Shown piece by piece: positions 5,819-15,914 of a stretch of 57,978 nt of DNA. Each line of letters begins with the position of its first letter. Position 1 is the first letter of the stretch. Location of the stretch: the NCBI GenBank assembly GCA_025923075.1, contig JAICGN010000014.1, positions 1-57,978 on the forward strand, read 5' to 3'. Origin of the DNA: Chitinophagaceae bacterium. Lineage in GTDB: Bacteria; Bacteroidota; Bacteroidia; Chitinophagales; Chitinophagaceae. The position numbers were made by a program, and so were the translations under genes. The notes under the pieces were generated by a model, which did no database searches, was not told the DNA's origin, and saw only the letters and a program-made list of their open reading frames with translations.

Positions 5819-8185
5819 ATGGAAGGCCAGCAATCCGCTAATAAAGATCTCGGTACTCTTTCAATAAAAGACCTCTTCTTCAAGTATATCAGGTTTCTCC
5901 CTGTATTCCTGGTATCGGTTGCAATTTGCCTGCTTGGGGCTTATTTGTATATCCGTTATACAACACCAATTTACAGGGTAACGGGTACGCTGACTTTTGG
6001 AACGGATGAGCAAAGTCGTGGAAAATTCGATGATATTTTTCTTGCAAAAAACGTTAGTGATTTACAGACAGAAATAGAAATCCTGAAGTCGCAACCGTTG
6101 ATGGAAAGAGTTGTCGATTCTGCTCAACTGCAAACAAGTTATTTCGCGATCGGGAAAATTAAAACACTTAATATCTATAACGGATGTCCGTTTCGCCTGC
6201 ACATTCTCAAGCTCACTGATTCTTTTACAGCCTTTACAATGAATTTTAGTTTTCCAACCGAAGACGAGTTTAGAGTAAATAAAGAAACAGCCCGATACAA
6301 ATTTGGGGACGTGTTTGGAAATTCTTACGGACTTTTCAGGCTTAGCAGGGTTCGGAATGGGGTTGCGGGAAAAGAGTTTAACGTGGAATGGAGGTCAACT
6401 CCTGAACAAGCCTCTATTTATGCACCAATGGTCAGGGTAGCGCCAAAGATCGCGGGTTCAAATATTTATAATGTGCAGCTCGACTATACAAATTCAGCGT
6501 TGGCCGCAGATATCGTGAATAATTTAATGGTCCGGTACAAAGATGCCAGTGTTGAAGATAAAAATATTACGATCAATCAGCGGCTGGAATATATTCTGGG
6601 ACAGCTTACCAGGATCGAACAGGATCTTGACAGCATTGAAGCCAGGAGAATATTCTATATCAATGAAAACAATCTCTCCGGGTATCAAGAGCAACTAGCA
6701 AATTTCTTTAAAATACAAACAGAATCCGATGAAAAAATTAAGGACCATAGGCAGCAACTGGTGATCATTGATATGCTGAAAACATACCTGGAAGATGCAA
6801 TGAATGATTTTGAAAAAACGCCTTCGGCACTGAGTCTCACTGATGTGACCTTAAGCGGAACAATTTCGGCCTATAATGCATTGCAGATTGAAAGAAAAAG
6901 AATGCTCGAGCAAAAAATTCCGGAATCAAATCCGCAGTTGATTGCAAAAAATGAAGAGTTAGAAAAATTAAGAAAGAACATTCTTGAATCCCTCAAAAAT
7001 TTAAGAGAAGCCTATAACTCCTCAATCGATGACTTTTACAGGCGGGGAACGTCGGCGGTGTTTAAGCAGAAGGAAATGCCCGCGAAAATTCAAGTGTTGC
7101 TGGAAATGGAAAGGGAAAGGGACAGCAAGGCTGCATTATATAAATTTTTGCAAGAGCAAAAAGAAGAAACTGCAATGCAACAAGCAGCTACGGTTTCTAA
7201 TTCAAGAATTCTGGCAATTGCGTATCCTTCTAATACGCCCATCAAACCTAATCGCAGGGCTATTCAATTACTTGCGATCATCATTGGTTTAGGCTTACCT
7301 GCCATGTATATTTTCTTCCAGGAGATCATCAACGATAAAGTAAATACCCGCTATGATATTGAAAAGCTAACGAATGCACCGGTTCTTGGCGAAGTCGGCC
7401 ATTCCTACAGTAGTTCGTCAATGGTAGTAAGTAAAACAAATCGCTCGATGGTCTCCGAACAATTCAGGATCATACGCTCGAACCTGCAATATGTTTTGAA
7501 TAAAATTGAGAAACCTGTGATCATGATAACTTCCTCATTCAGTGCGGAGGGCAAATCATTTATTTCGACAAACCTTGGTGGTGTAATGGCATTGGCGGGC
7601 AAAAAAACTGTGATGCTGGAGTTTGATATTCGAAAGCCAAAGCTTTTTTCTGGTATGAAGTTGACCAGTAAACAGGGTATCACTAATTTCCTGGTTGGCA
7701 AGGCTGCGATGGAAGATCTGCCAATTAAGATACCGGGTTACGAAAACCTTTATGGTATCAGTTGCGGGCCTGTGCCTCCAAATCCATCTGAGCTTTTACT
7801 CGATTCAAGGGTGGAGGAGATGTTTGAATGGTTAAAGCAAAATTTTGATGTGATACTTGTCGATACGGCGCCGGTAGGTATGGTCAGTGATGCGATGACG
7901 TTGGGAAAATTTGCCGATACTACGCTTTATATCGTTCGCCAGGGTTATACTTATAAAAAACAAATTTCATTAATTGATGAATTTTATCATGAAAACCGGT
8001 TGCCCAAAATCTCTATCGTTATTAATGACGTGAAATTAAAACCCGGATACGGTTATTATGGATATGGCCGCTATGGTTACGGTTATGGTTATGGCGGTGG
8101 TTATTATGAGATAGAGGAGGGCCAGGATACGCCGAAAAGAGTTTTTTCCCTTAACGGGTTAAAAAAATTCTTCACACGACGATAA
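5819..8185 (+). CDS. wzc: Wzc-type polysaccharide co-polymerase / BY tyrosine autokinase
   Basis: This 788-residue inner-membrane protein has a membrane helix at about 28-46, a periplasmic Wzz region with coiled coils (to about 475), a second helix at about 480-500, and a cytoplasmic BY-kinase domain. The P-loop SSFSAEGKS lies near 571-579 and the Walker B-like motif ILVDTAPVG near 680. The C-terminal tail (about 744-765) is almost all Gly and Tyr (GYGYYGYGRYGYG), the autophosphorylation cluster. Such proteins set chain length and gate export through Wza. The matching PHP phosphatase is at the far end of the cluster (48531). Confidence 0.95.
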   Translation: MEGQQSANKDLGTLSIKDLFFKYIRFLPVFLVSVAICLLGAYLYIRYTTPIYRVTGTLTFGTDEQSRGKFDDIFLAKNVSDLQTEIEILKSQPLMERVVDSAQLQTSYFAIGKIKTLNIYNGCPFRLHILKLTDSFTAFTMNFSFPTEDEFRVNKETARYKFGDVFGNSYGLFRLSRVRNGVAGKEFNVEWRSTPEQASIYAPMVRVAPKIAGSNIYNVQLDYTNSALAADIVNNLMVRYKDASVEDKNITINQRLEYILGQLTRIEQDLDSIEARRIFYINENNLSGYQEQLANFFKIQTESDEKIKDHRQQLVIIDMLKTYLEDAMNDFEKTPSALSLTDVTLSGTISAYNALQIERKRMLEQKIPESNPQLIAKNEELEKLRKNILESLKNLREAYNSSIDDFYRRGTSAVFKQKEMPAKIQVLLEMERERDSKAALYKFLQEQKEETAMQQAATVSNSRILAIAYPSNTPIKPNRRAIQLLAIIIGLGLPAMYIFFQEIINDKVNTRYDIEKLTNAPVLGEVGHSYSSSSMVVSKTNRSMVSEQFRIIRSNLQYVLNKIEKPVIMITSSFSAEGKSFISTNLGGVMALAGKKTVMLEFDIRKPKLFSGMKLTSKQGITNFLVGKAAMEDLPIKIPGYENLYGISCGPVPPNPSELLLDSRVEEMFEWLKQNFDVILVDTAPVGMVSDAMTLGKFADTTLYIVRQGYTYKKQISLIDEFYHENRLPKISIVINDVKLKPGYGYYGYGRYGYGYGYGGGYYEIEEGQDTPKRVFSLNGLKKFFTRR

Positions 8186-8206
8186 TCTACAAAAGAAAGA
8201 AGCATA

Positions 8207-9172
8207 ATGAAGGTATTGGTTACAGGTGGTGCAGGATTTATAGGTTCCAACCTTGTACACAGATTGATGAATGATGACCGCATCACAAGGGTTAAAGTGC
8301 TGGACAATCTTGAAACCGGCAGATTTGCCAATATATCAGCATTTAAAAATCATGACAAATTTGAATTTATTGAAGGTGATATAAGAAATTATGGAAGTTG
8401 TGTTGGCGCTGCGGAAGGCATAGATATCATATCTCACCAGGCTGCATTAGGGTCGGTACCTCGTTCAGTAAAAGATCCTATTACCACACACGAAGTAAAT
8501 GCTACCGGTACATTGAATATTTTCAATGCAGCAAGGGAAAAGAAAATAAAACGGGTTGTGTACGCGGCTTCATCATCTACCTATGGGGATCATCCCGGAC
8601 TTCCAAAAGTGGAAGATAAGATCGGGTCGCCTATATCACCTTATGGCGTAACGAAACTGGTGAATGAACTTTATGCAAAGGTCTTTGCTGAATTGTACGA
8701 CATGGAGTTTATAGGATTACGCTATTTTAATGTCTATGGACCTCAACAGAATCCGGGTGGCCCTTATGCTGCAGTGATACCTTTGTTTATTAAATCGTTG
8801 CTTGAAAATAAATCTCCCACAATAAACGGCGCAGGCGACAGTAGTCGTGATTTTACATTTGTGGAAGATGTCGTGCAGGCAAATTTGCTTGCCATGTTTG
8901 CGGAAAACACAAAAGCGGTAAACCAGGTTTATAATATTGCAAAAGGTGAACAAACTACCTTGAATGAGCTTTTCAACATGCTACGCGAAATCTCAGGTAA
9001 CGACATTAAGCCTACGCACGGCCCCGAGCGGAATGGCGACATAAAACATAGCCTTGCGGATATTACAAAGGCAAAGCAATTGCTTGGTTATGATCCAGCA
9101 ACAGCACCCATTGAGGGATTAAGAAAAACTTTTGATTGGTATAAAAAGAATTCACTCATTTTCGCAGCATGA
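8207..9172 (+). CDS. WbpP/TviC-like UDP-N-acetylglucosamine 4-epimerase (SDR)
   Basis: This is a 321-residue extended SDR. The NAD motif [10 protein letters not shown] is at the N-terminus, followed by 'HQAALGSVPRSVKDP', 'YAASSSTYGDHPGLPKVED' and the catalytic SPYGVTK (YxxxK). Together with 'LRYFNVYGPQQNP' these closely resemble WbpP and TviC, which interconvert UDP-GlcNAc and UDP-GalNAc (or the uronic acid forms). It probably supplies a HexNAc donor for the polymer. Its stop overlaps the start of rfbB by 4 bases. A related substrate such as UDP-glucose cannot be excluded. Confidence 0.85.
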   Translation: MKVLVTGGAGFIGSNLVHRLMNDDRITRVKVLDNLETGRFANISAFKNHDKFEFIEGDIRNYGSCVGAAEGIDIISHQAALGSVPRSVKDPITTHEVNATGTLNIFNAAREKKIKRVVYAASSSTYGDHPGLPKVEDKIGSPISPYGVTKLVNELYAKVFAELYDMEFIGLRYFNVYGPQQNPGGPYAAVIPLFIKSLLENKSPTINGAGDSSRDFTFVEDVVQANLLAMFAENTKAVNQVYNIAKGEQTTLNELFNMLREISGNDIKPTHGPERNGDIKHSLADITKAKQLLGYDPATAPIEGLRKTFDWYKKNSLIFAA

Positions 9173-10227
9173 ATTTTGAAAGAAATATTTTAATTACAGG
9201 AGGCGCCGGCTTCATTGGCAATCACGTCATCAGGTTATTTGTAAATAAATATCCATCGTATCGCATTATTAACCTTGATGCGCTGACTTATGCTGGCAAT
9301 CTTGAAAACCTCCGTGATGTGGAAGAGAAGCCGAACTATGTTTTTGAAAAAGCGAATATCCTGGACATAAAAGATCTTGAGAGGATATTCAATGAATATA
9401 AAATTGACGCTGTCATCCATCTTGCTGCGGAGTCACATGTAGATCGTTCTATTCTTTCGCCGTTGGATTTTGTTTACACAAATATTATTGGTACGGTCAA
9501 TTTATTGAACACGGCAAAAAAATACTGGAAAGATCTTTCAGGAAAATTATTTTATCATATTTCTACTGATGAGGTATTTGGCAGTCTTGGGGAGAAAGGT
9601 TTTTTTACCGAAACAACTGCTTACGCTCCCAATTCGCCCTATTCAGCATCCAAAGCCTCTTCCGATCATTTTGTAAGAGCATATGGTGAAACGTTTCATA
9701 TACCGGTGATCATTTCAAATTGTTCGAATAATTACGGTCCCTATCATTTCCCCGAGAAACTGATCCCGCTTTTTATAAATAATATCATGCACAAAAAGCC
9801 TTTGCCGGTTTATGGCGATGGCAAGTATACCCGGGACTGGCTTTATGTAAAAGATCATGCCAGGGCGATTGATACAATTTTCCATAAAGGAAAAATTTCT
9901 GAAACCTACAATATTGGCGGTTTTAATGAATGGCAGAATATTGAACTGGTAAAACTGCTTTGTACCATGATGGATGAAAAGCTGGGAAATGCTCCGGGTA
10001 CAAGCGAGAATTTAATAACTTATGTAAAAGACCGTCCCGGCCATGATAAGCGCTATGCAATTGATGCAACTAAGATCAGCAAAGAGCTTGGATGGAAACC
10101 ATCAGTAACATTTGAAGAAGGTCTGTCGGAAACTATTGACTGGTATCTGGAGAATCAACAATGGCTTAATCATGTTACTTCAGGGGAATACCAACATTAT
10201 TATGAACAACAATATCAGAATCGTTAA
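9169..10227 (+). CDS. rfbB: dTDP-glucose 4,6-dehydratase
   Basis: The 352-residue RmlB/RfbB converts dTDP-glucose to dTDP-4-keto-6-deoxyglucose. Visible features are [10 protein letters not shown] (NAD), 'AAESHVDRS', '[12 protein letters not shown]' (catalytic Asp-Glu pair), the YSASK motif, and '[14 protein letters not shown]'. The length is normal. It pairs with the adjacent rfbA, but no rfbC or rfbD is in the window, so the 4-keto sugar is either completed elsewhere or reduced by another enzyme, such as the SDR at 11138. Confidence 0.95.
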   Translation: MNFERNILITGGAGFIGNHVIRLFVNKYPSYRIINLDALTYAGNLENLRDVEEKPNYVFEKANILDIKDLERIFNEYKIDAVIHLAAESHVDRSILSPLDFVYTNIIGTVNLLNTAKKYWKDLSGKLFYHISTDEVFGSLGEKGFFTETTAYAPNSPYSASKASSDHFVRAYGETFHIPVIISNCSNNYGPYHFPEKLIPLFINNIMHKKPLPVYGDGKYTRDWLYVKDHARAIDTIFHKGKISETYNIGGFNEWQNIELVKLLCTMMDEKLGNAPGTSENLITYVKDRPGHDKRYAIDATKISKELGWKPSVTFEEGLSETIDWYLENQQWLNHVTSGEYQHYYEQQYQNR

Positions 10228-10242
10228 TTTTTTGGACTCTAA

Positions 10243-10267
10243 ATACCCCTTTAGGGGATAGGGGTAT
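10243..10267. repeat. Palindromic repeat overlapping the rfbA start codon
   Basis: The unit reads ATACCCC-TTTA-GGGG-ATA-GGGGTAT. The right arm contains the first two bases of the rfbA ATG (10266). The same CCCC-TTTA-GGGG core appears at 55601-55612. In RNA it would place the start codon in or beside a hairpin. Confidence 0.75.
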
Positions 10268-11132
10268 GAAAGGAATCATTCTTGCAGGCGGATCAGGCAC
10301 AAGGCTATATCCAATTACAAAAGCTATTTCCAAACAGCTGATGCCGGTTTATGATAAGCCAATGATCTATTACCCTCTTTCTGTTTTAATGTTAGCGGGA
10401 ATAAAAGATGTCTTAATAATTACAACACGCGAGGATAACGCCCAATTTAAAAGATTGCTGGGTGATGGCAGCCATGTAGGTTGCAATTTTGAGTACGCAA
10501 TACAGGAAGTACCCAATGGACTGGCACAGGCATTTGTGATCGGCGCATCATTTATTGGTAATGATAAAGTAGCATTGATTTTGGGGGACAATATTTTTTA
10601 CAGTGCGGGCTTTTCGGCTCTGTTGTCTTCATTAACAGATATTGAAGGAGGTTGTGTATTTGCTTATCATGTTTCTGATCCCGAACGCTACGGCGTCGTT
10701 GAGTTTGATGAAAACAATATGGCGATCTCTATTGAGGAAAAACCGAAGCAACCCAAATCAAATTATGCGGTGCCCGGTTTATATTTTTACGATAACTCAG
10801 TAATTGATATCGCAAAAAATTTAAAACCATCTGCAAGAGGGGAATACGAGATAACCGATGTAAATAAAATTTATTTGCAACAGAACAAATTGAAGGTTGC
10901 TATCATGGATCGCGGCACGGCCTGGCTTGATACAGGTACATTTGATTCCCTTAGTGATGCAAGTGAATTTGTAAGAGTAATTGAAAAAAGACAGGGAAAT
11001 AAAATAGGTTGCATTGAAGAAGTGGCTTATCGCATGGGATTTATAACACGGCAAAAATTAGCTGAAATAGCTGAGCCTCTAAAGAAAAGCGGGTATGGAA
11101 ATTACTTGCTTGGGCTGGTAGAAAAAAAATAA
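10266..11132 (+). CDS. rfbA: Glucose-1-phosphate thymidylyltransferase
   Basis: The 288-residue RmlA/RfbA makes dTDP-glucose from dTTP and glucose-1-phosphate. The N-terminal signature [17 protein letters not shown] and '[13 protein letters not shown]' are intact, as are 'LILGDNIFY' (metal-binding Asp), '[20 protein letters not shown]' and '[10 protein letters not shown]'. It works directly before rfbB in the pathway although it follows it in gene order. The ATG start lies within a palindromic repeat (10243-10267), which probably replaced the original ribosome-binding region. Confidence 0.95.
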   Translation: MKGIILAGGSGTRLYPITKAISKQLMPVYDKPMIYYPLSVLMLAGIKDVLIITTREDNAQFKRLLGDGSHVGCNFEYAIQEVPNGLAQAFVIGASFIGNDKVALILGDNIFYSAGFSALLSSLTDIEGGCVFAYHVSDPERYGVVEFDENNMAISIEEKPKQPKSNYAVPGLYFYDNSVIDIAKNLKPSARGEYEITDVNKIYLQQNKLKVAIMDRGTAWLDTGTFDSLSDASEFVRVIEKRQGNKIGCIEEVAYRMGFITRQKLAEIAEPLKKSGYGNYLLGLVEKK

Positions 11133-11137
11133 CAATT

Positions 11138-12073
11138 ATGATTAATCGTAGTACAAAGATTCTGGTAACAGGAGGAGCCGGATTTATCGGAAGTTCCCTG
11201 GCTGAGTATTTGTTGAATAAAACGGAAGCCCAGGTGGTGGTAGTTGATAATTACTTAACAGGAAGGCAACATAATTTGCCCCAGTCAGATCGCTTTAGAT
11301 TTATAAAAGCTGATGCAAATGATTTCAATGATATTTCTTCCATTTTTCAAACTTTCGGTTTTGATTATGTATTTCACTATGCAGCAGTAGTCGGCGTCAA
11401 ACGTACACTCGAGAATCCTGTACTCGTGCTTGAAGACCTGCAAGGGATAAGGAATGTACTTAAGCTATGCAAAAACACCGGGGTTAAAAGAGTTTTTTAT
11501 GCTTCATCGTCAGAAGTGTACGGTGAACCAGTGCACCTGCCACAACACGAGCATAATACTCCTTTGAACTCCCGGTTGCCTTATGCTGTAGTAAAAAATG
11601 CGGGAGAATCCTTTTGCCGTTCTTATTACCAGGAATATGGCTTAGAATATACGATATTCAGATTCTTCAATACGTATGGGCCAAAGCAAAGCCCGGACTT
11701 TGTTGTATCAAGGTTCATGAATGCTGCGTTGGAGCATAAGCCCATAACAATTTATGGTGATGGTCAGCAAACAAGAACGTTTTGCTATATCGATGATCAT
11801 CTGGAAGCGACGGTGGGTTGTTTAACAAACAAAATGTATATCGATGATGTGGTGAATATTGGAAATGACCATGAAATATCGGTATTGGAATTGGCACGGG
11901 TTATCAAAAAGATCACCGATTCACGATCTGAAATTGTTCATTTACCTGCATTACCAGAGGGAGATATGACAAGACGCCAGCCGGATATAAAAAAAATGGA
12001 GTGCCTGCTGAATCGGCCATTTATCCCACTTGAAGAAGGATTGAAAAGAATACTTGACTCAAGAAAAAAATAA
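11138..12073 (+). CDS. NAD-dependent epimerase/dehydratase (extended SDR), substrate uncertain
   Basis: This 311-residue extended SDR has [11 protein letters not shown] at the N-terminus, '[14 protein letters not shown]', '[12 protein letters not shown]', the LPYAVVK (YxxxK) catalytic motif, '[11 protein letters not shown]' and a C-terminal '[15 protein letters not shown]'. The pattern is closest to UDP-xylose synthase-like and 4-epimerase-like SDRs. No UDP-glucose dehydrogenase is visible here, so a UDP-glucuronate substrate would have to come from elsewhere. Because it follows rfbB-rfbA and no rfbC/rfbD is present, it could also be a 4-keto reductase for the dTDP-6-deoxyhexose. That role is inferred from position. 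Confidence 0.75.
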   Translation: MINRSTKILVTGGAGFIGSSLAEYLLNKTEAQVVVVDNYLTGRQHNLPQSDRFRFIKADANDFNDISSIFQTFGFDYVFHYAAVVGVKRTLENPVLVLEDLQGIRNVLKLCKNTGVKRVFYASSSEVYGEPVHLPQHEHNTPLNSRLPYAVVKNAGESFCRSYYQEYGLEYTIFRFFNTYGPKQSPDFVVSRFMNAALEHKPITIYGDGQQTRTFCYIDDHLEATVGCLTNKMYIDDVVNIGNDHEISVLELARVIKKITDSRSEIVHLPALPEGDMTRRQPDIKKMECLLNRPFIPLEEGLKRILDSRKK

Positions 12074-12074
12074 A

Positions 12075-13187
12075 ATGAGTAAAACTGCATTGATTACCGG
12101 AGTAACGGGCCAGGATGGAGCTTACCTATCGTCATTATTGTTGAAAAAAGGATATATAGTTCACGGTATAAAGAGACGAGCTTCTCTTTTCAATACTGAC
12201 CGCATTGATCATCTATACCAGGACCCACATGTTTCAAGCCGCAATTTCATCTTGCATTATGGCGATCTCACAGACAGTACAAACCTTATACGCATAATCC
12301 AGGAGTCTCAGCCCGATGAGATTTACAATCTTGGTGCAATGAGTCATGTAAAAGTGAGTTTTGATACTCCCGAATACACTGCCAATGCTGATGGCATCGG
12401 CACGCTGCGTATTTTAGAGGCTGTCCGTTTGTTAGGGCTTGCAAAAAAAACAAAAATCTACCAGGCCTCTACGTCCGAATTGTATGGACTGGTGCAGGAA
12501 ATACCTCAATCAGAAAAGACTCCTTTTTATCCCCGCTCACCTTATGGCGTTGCGAAATTGTATGCGTATTGGATGACGGTGAATTATCGCGAAGCATATA
12601 ATATGTTCGCATGCAACGGGATCTTATTTAATCATGAAAGTCCGTTGCGTGGAGAAACATTTGTGACAAGAAAGATCACAAGAGCCGCTGCGCAGATTGC
12701 TTTGGGCATAACGGATAAATTGTATGTAGGTAATCTTGATGCCAGCCGTGACTGGGGTCATGCAAAGGATTATGTCGAAGCCATGTGGCTGATGCTGCAA
12801 CAGGACGAGCCTGAGGATTTTGTAATTGCAACTGGCATTACAACAAAGGTCCGCGACTTCATACGCATGACTTTTGCGGAACTTGGCGCAGAGCTTGAGT
12901 TCAAAGGGAAGGGAAAAGAGGAAAAAGGCTATATCAAATCATGCGACAATAATTTCAGTTTAAAACCCGGACAGGAAGTTGTAGCAGTCGATCCGAATTA
13001 TTTTCGTCCCACCGAAGTTGATCTTCTTATTGGCGATGCTACAAAAGCAAAAGAAAAACTAGGATGGCAACCAAAATACAGTTTGCTGGAAATGGTAAAG
13101 GAAATGGTTGCTTATGATCTTGAACTTTTCCGCAAGCATAAAACCTTGCTCGAAGCTGGCTTTCATGTTTTGCCCCAATATGAATAA
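12075..13187 (+). CDS. gmd: GDP-mannose 4,6-dehydratase
   Basis: Gmd turns GDP-mannose into GDP-4-keto-6-deoxymannose, the first step to GDP-L-fucose. From the ATG at 12075 it has 370 residues, beginning [18 protein letters not shown]. Conserved parts include '[18 protein letters not shown]', '[15 protein letters not shown]', '[12 protein letters not shown]' (YxxxK), '[16 protein letters not shown]' and '[25 protein letters not shown]'. An upstream in-frame ATG (12054) would overlap the previous gene and add seven unlikely residues. GMP synthesis genes (manB/manC) are not in the window. Confidence 0.96.
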   Translation: MSKTALITGVTGQDGAYLSSLLLKKGYIVHGIKRRASLFNTDRIDHLYQDPHVSSRNFILHYGDLTDSTNLIRIIQESQPDEIYNLGAMSHVKVSFDTPEYTANADGIGTLRILEAVRLLGLAKKTKIYQASTSELYGLVQEIPQSEKTPFYPRSPYGVAKLYAYWMTVNYREAYNMFACNGILFNHESPLRGETFVTRKITRAAAQIALGITDKLYVGNLDASRDWGHAKDYVEAMWLMLQQDEPEDFVIATGITTKVRDFIRMTFAELGAELEFKGKGKEEKGYIKSCDNNFSLKPGQEVVAVDPNYFRPTEVDLLIGDATKAKEKLGWQPKYSLLEMVKEMVAYDLELFRKHKTLLEAGFHVLPQYE

Positions 13188-13251
13188 AGATAAACAGGGA
13201 CCAAAATTTCAGTGGTTTTTTTTGGTTCAATAGAATTACTATTGCCCGGCC

Positions 13252-13311
13252 CCTCCTCCCTGTCATTGCGAGCAAAACGAAGCAAGGGGAGGAGGACGGG
13301 AGGAGAGGCCC
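13252..13311. repeat. Composite palindromic repeat between gmd and fcl
   Basis: The arms CCTCCTCCC (13252-13260) and GGGAGGAGG (13287-13295) flank a 26-base loop beginning TGTCATTGCGAGCAAAACG, a motif resembling another dispersed repeat of Bacteroidota. A further G/A-rich tail runs to within a few bases of the fcl start at 13312. One repeat appears nested in another. It explains most of the 124-base gap, the largest in this part of the operon. Confidence 0.65.
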
Positions 13312-14235
13312 ATGAATAAAAAAGATAAAATATATATCGCCGGGCATCGGGGTATGGTTGGCAGTGCAATTCATAGACGACTAAAAAAAGAGGGGTTTGA
13401 ACATTTTGTTTTTCGAACTTCTGATGAGCTTGATCTAAGGCACCAGCAAACAGTCGCTGATTTTTTTGCAGAAGAAAAACCGGATTATGTTTTTCTTGCC
13501 GCGGCAAAAGTGGGCGGCATCCTGGCCAACAATACTTACCGTGCAGAATTTTTATATGATAATTTAATGATTGAATCCAATGTGATTGAAAATGCATATC
13601 GGCACGGTGTAAAGAAACTTTTATTTCTTGGCTCCTCCTGCATTTACCCAAAGTTGGCGCCACAACCTTTAAAAGAAGAATACCTGCTCACTGGATTATT
13701 AGAGGAAACCAATGAACCCTATGCCATTGCTAAAATAGCAGGTATAAAATTGTGTGATGCCTATCGCAGTCAATATGGTTGCAATTTTATTTCTGTTATG
13801 CCAACAAATCTTTACGGGCCAAATGATAATTATGACCTCAATAACTCCCATGTACTCCCGGCGCTGTTAAGGAAGTTTCATGAAGCAAAGAGGGACGAGC
13901 AGCGTGAAGTGGTGGTATGGGGAACAGGTTCACCCCGGAGGGAATTTCTACATGCAGATGATATGGCTGATGCCTGTGTCTTTCTGATGAAAAATTATAA
14001 TGCCGCTGGATTGATAAATATCGGGGTCGGAGAAGATGTGACCATTAAAGAGCTGGCAGAAATGATAAAAGACATCGTTGGGTACACAGGGAAACTCGTT
14101 TTTGATACATCAAAGCCTGACGGGACCCCCAGAAAGCTTATGGATGTTTCAAAACTAAATGGTTTCGGATGGCGTGCATCTATTCAATTGAGAGATGGGA
14201 TTGAATCAGTATATGCGGAAAAATTCAAACAATAA
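13312..14235 (+). CDS. fcl: GDP-L-fucose synthase
   Basis: The 307-residue Fcl/WcaG is a 3,5-epimerase and 4-reductase that makes GDP-L-fucose from the Gmd product. It shows '[14 protein letters not shown]' (NADP binding), '[12 protein letters not shown]', '[16 protein letters not shown]', the catalytic YAIAK (YxxxK), '[13 protein letters not shown]' and '[13 protein letters not shown]'. With gmd it forms the full GDP-fucose branch. The following gene is a GT11-like fucosyltransferase, so L-fucose is very likely a component of this polymer. Confidence 0.96.
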   Translation: MNKKDKIYIAGHRGMVGSAIHRRLKKEGFEHFVFRTSDELDLRHQQTVADFFAEEKPDYVFLAAAKVGGILANNTYRAEFLYDNLMIESNVIENAYRHGVKKLLFLGSSCIYPKLAPQPLKEEYLLTGLLEETNEPYAIAKIAGIKLCDAYRSQYGCNFISVMPTNLYGPNDNYDLNNSHVLPALLRKFHEAKRDEQREVVVWGTGSPRREFLHADDMADACVFLMKNYNAAGLINIGVGEDVTIKELAEMIKDIVGYTGKLVFDTSKPDGTPRKLMDVSKLNGFGWRASIQLRDGIESVYAEKFKQ

Positions 14236-14240
14236 ATTCG

Positions 14241-15125
14241 ATGGTATTTATTGCCTCTAAGGAGGGCCAGTTAGCAAATCGCATATTTCATGCTTCGTGT
14301 TTTATTGTCAACGCACAAGAGAATAATTATCGCTTAAATCATTTATTTTTTGATGATTATTATCCATTTTTTTCCGAAAGCTTAGATAAAAACCAATCTC
14401 CTATCAGATTTTTGTGGAAAAGGAGCTCTCGATTTGTAACATTATTGCAATCATTAATTGGTTTTGTTGTAAAAGGATTGTTGAAACTCAAAATAACCAG
14501 GCTTCCTTTTCTGGAAATAGTCGGATACAATGGTTACCAGGATATTCCCCCATTTGATTTGAATGACGAAAAGTTTATTAGAAAGGCAAAATCAAAACTT
14601 GTTTTTGTATCTGGTTGGCTTTTCAGGGATATGAAAAATCAAAAAAAAAACAGGCAATTACTTCTCGAAACATGGCAGCCGAATAAAGAATATAGAGATA
14701 GTATTGAGAATTATCAGCAGAGCTATAAAAAAAACCATGATCTTCTTATCGGCGTGCATGTACGTGGAGGAGATTATAAAAAATTCGAAGGCGGGAAGTG
14801 GTATTATACACCTGACCAGTATTATGAGAAAATGAAAGAGTTGGCGTCCCTCGAAATCTTTCGGAACAAAAAAATTGCCTACATCGTTTGTAGCAATGAA
14901 AAAGATCTTTTTTTTCAGGACACCGATAAATTTTCAGTATTCCATGATCATAGGCATTTTGTTGAGGACTTATACCTGCTGTCTAAATGCGATTATATTA
15001 TTGGCCCGCCCAGCACTTTTTCAGGTTGGGCCAGCTTTTATGGTCAGGTACCTTTATATATGATAAATGAAATCGGGACTAAGATTTCAGATGAAATTTT
15101 TACAGCTAAACCTGTCACATTATAA
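14241..15125 (+). CDS. GT11-like (alpha-1,2-fucosyltransferase family) glycosyltransferase
   Basis: The 294-residue protein has the GT11 donor-binding motif LIGVHVRGGDY (about 170-179; the family pattern is HxRRGDY), then 'FVEDLYLLSKCDYIIGPPSTFSGWASFYG', which matches the C-terminal family motif. Members transfer L-fucose from GDP-fucose. Directly upstream are gmd and fcl, which make that donor. The N-terminal 'SKEGQLANRIFHASCFI' resembles the G-x-GNQ-type opening of GT11. The second Arg of the classical HxRRGD is Gly here, so the acceptor and linkage are uncertain. Its stop overlaps the next start by one base (TAATG). Confidence 0.8.
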   Translation: MVFIASKEGQLANRIFHASCFIVNAQENNYRLNHLFFDDYYPFFSESLDKNQSPIRFLWKRSSRFVTLLQSLIGFVVKGLLKLKITRLPFLEIVGYNGYQDIPPFDLNDEKFIRKAKSKLVFVSGWLFRDMKNQKKNRQLLLETWQPNKEYRDSIENYQQSYKKNHDLLIGVHVRGGDYKKFEGGKWYYTPDQYYEKMKELASLEIFRNKKIAYIVCSNEKDLFFQDTDKFSVFHDHRHFVEDLYLLSKCDYIIGPPSTFSGWASFYGQVPLYMINEIGTKISDEIFTAKPVTL

Positions 15126-15889
15126 TGAGCTTTTTTAATAAAATGAAAGATCTATTGCTCGGCTTGTATTTATCGCCGGTCAATAATAATACGCGACTTG
15201 CTCTGTCATTAAGGAACCGGATAATGCCAGAAACTTTGCATCTGAATGCATTGGTATTTACAATTCAAAAGTTAGTTAATGAAAAGAATTTTGGAAAGCT
15301 CATTCTTGATATTGGGTGCTTCGATGGAGGTACGTCAATTTTCTTTCATAATGAGATTAAGAACAGCAAGGTAATTGGGTTTGAAGCCGGAAAGCAATCT
15401 TATCTCAATGCAATTGAAAAAACGGCTGGAATTCCCGGGATAAAGATTGAAAATTATGCGGTTACGAATTATTGTGGGATAGCAGAGTTTTTTGTCACTG
15501 ACAATAAACTTTCTTCTTCTTTGAATCCGTTGACAGGTTCCGATTCAAGGTTTGCAACTGAAACGACAGAAAAAGTAAATACAATTACACTCGATGAGTA
15601 TTTTAAGAAGGAAGGTTTGACACATGAAAAGGTTCTGGTTTTGAAACTCGATGTCCAGGGCCACGAGCCGAAAGTGTTAAAAGGGGCACATAATACTTTA
15701 AGCAAAACTCTTTTTGTTTTGATTGAAATGTCGAATCACCAAAGTTACCGGGATGGTGCGCAATATTATGAAGTGGACCAATTGCTCAGAGAAAATGGTT
15801 TTGTGTTGCAAAATATTTTTGCTTCTTACTCTTATGGAAAATATTTATATGAGTATGATTCGATTTATATTAATCAGAACTTGCTTTAG
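15125..15889 (+). CDS. FkbM family SAM-dependent methyltransferase (first copy)
   Basis: This 254-residue class I methyltransferase has the SAM-binding motif LDIGCFDGGTS at about residue 61 and the FkbM signature 'LKLDVQGHEPKVLKGA' near 173. FkbM enzymes O-methylate hydroxyl groups, often on sugars of surface polymers. Translation appears coupled to the fucosyltransferase by a 1-base overlap, so it may methylate the fucose or a nearby residue, which is inference. A second FkbM gene follows. The two proteins differ clearly in sequence. Confidence 0.88.
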   Translation: MSFFNKMKDLLLGLYLSPVNNNTRLALSLRNRIMPETLHLNALVFTIQKLVNEKNFGKLILDIGCFDGGTSIFFHNEIKNSKVIGFEAGKQSYLNAIEKTAGIPGIKIENYAVTNYCGIAEFFVTDNKLSSSLNPLTGSDSRFATETTEKVNTITLDEYFKKEGLTHEKVLVLKLDVQGHEPKVLKGAHNTLSKTLFVLIEMSNHQSYRDGAQYYEVDQLLRENGFVLQNIFASYSYGKYLYEYDSIYINQNLL

Positions 15890-15914
15890 AAAACGTCATG
15901 TTAAATAATAATTG

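Noticed and set aside
13163-13663. 166-codon minus-strand frame across the gmd-fcl gap
   Set aside because: It spans a palindromic repeat and the strong fcl gene on the other strand, with no motif of its own.
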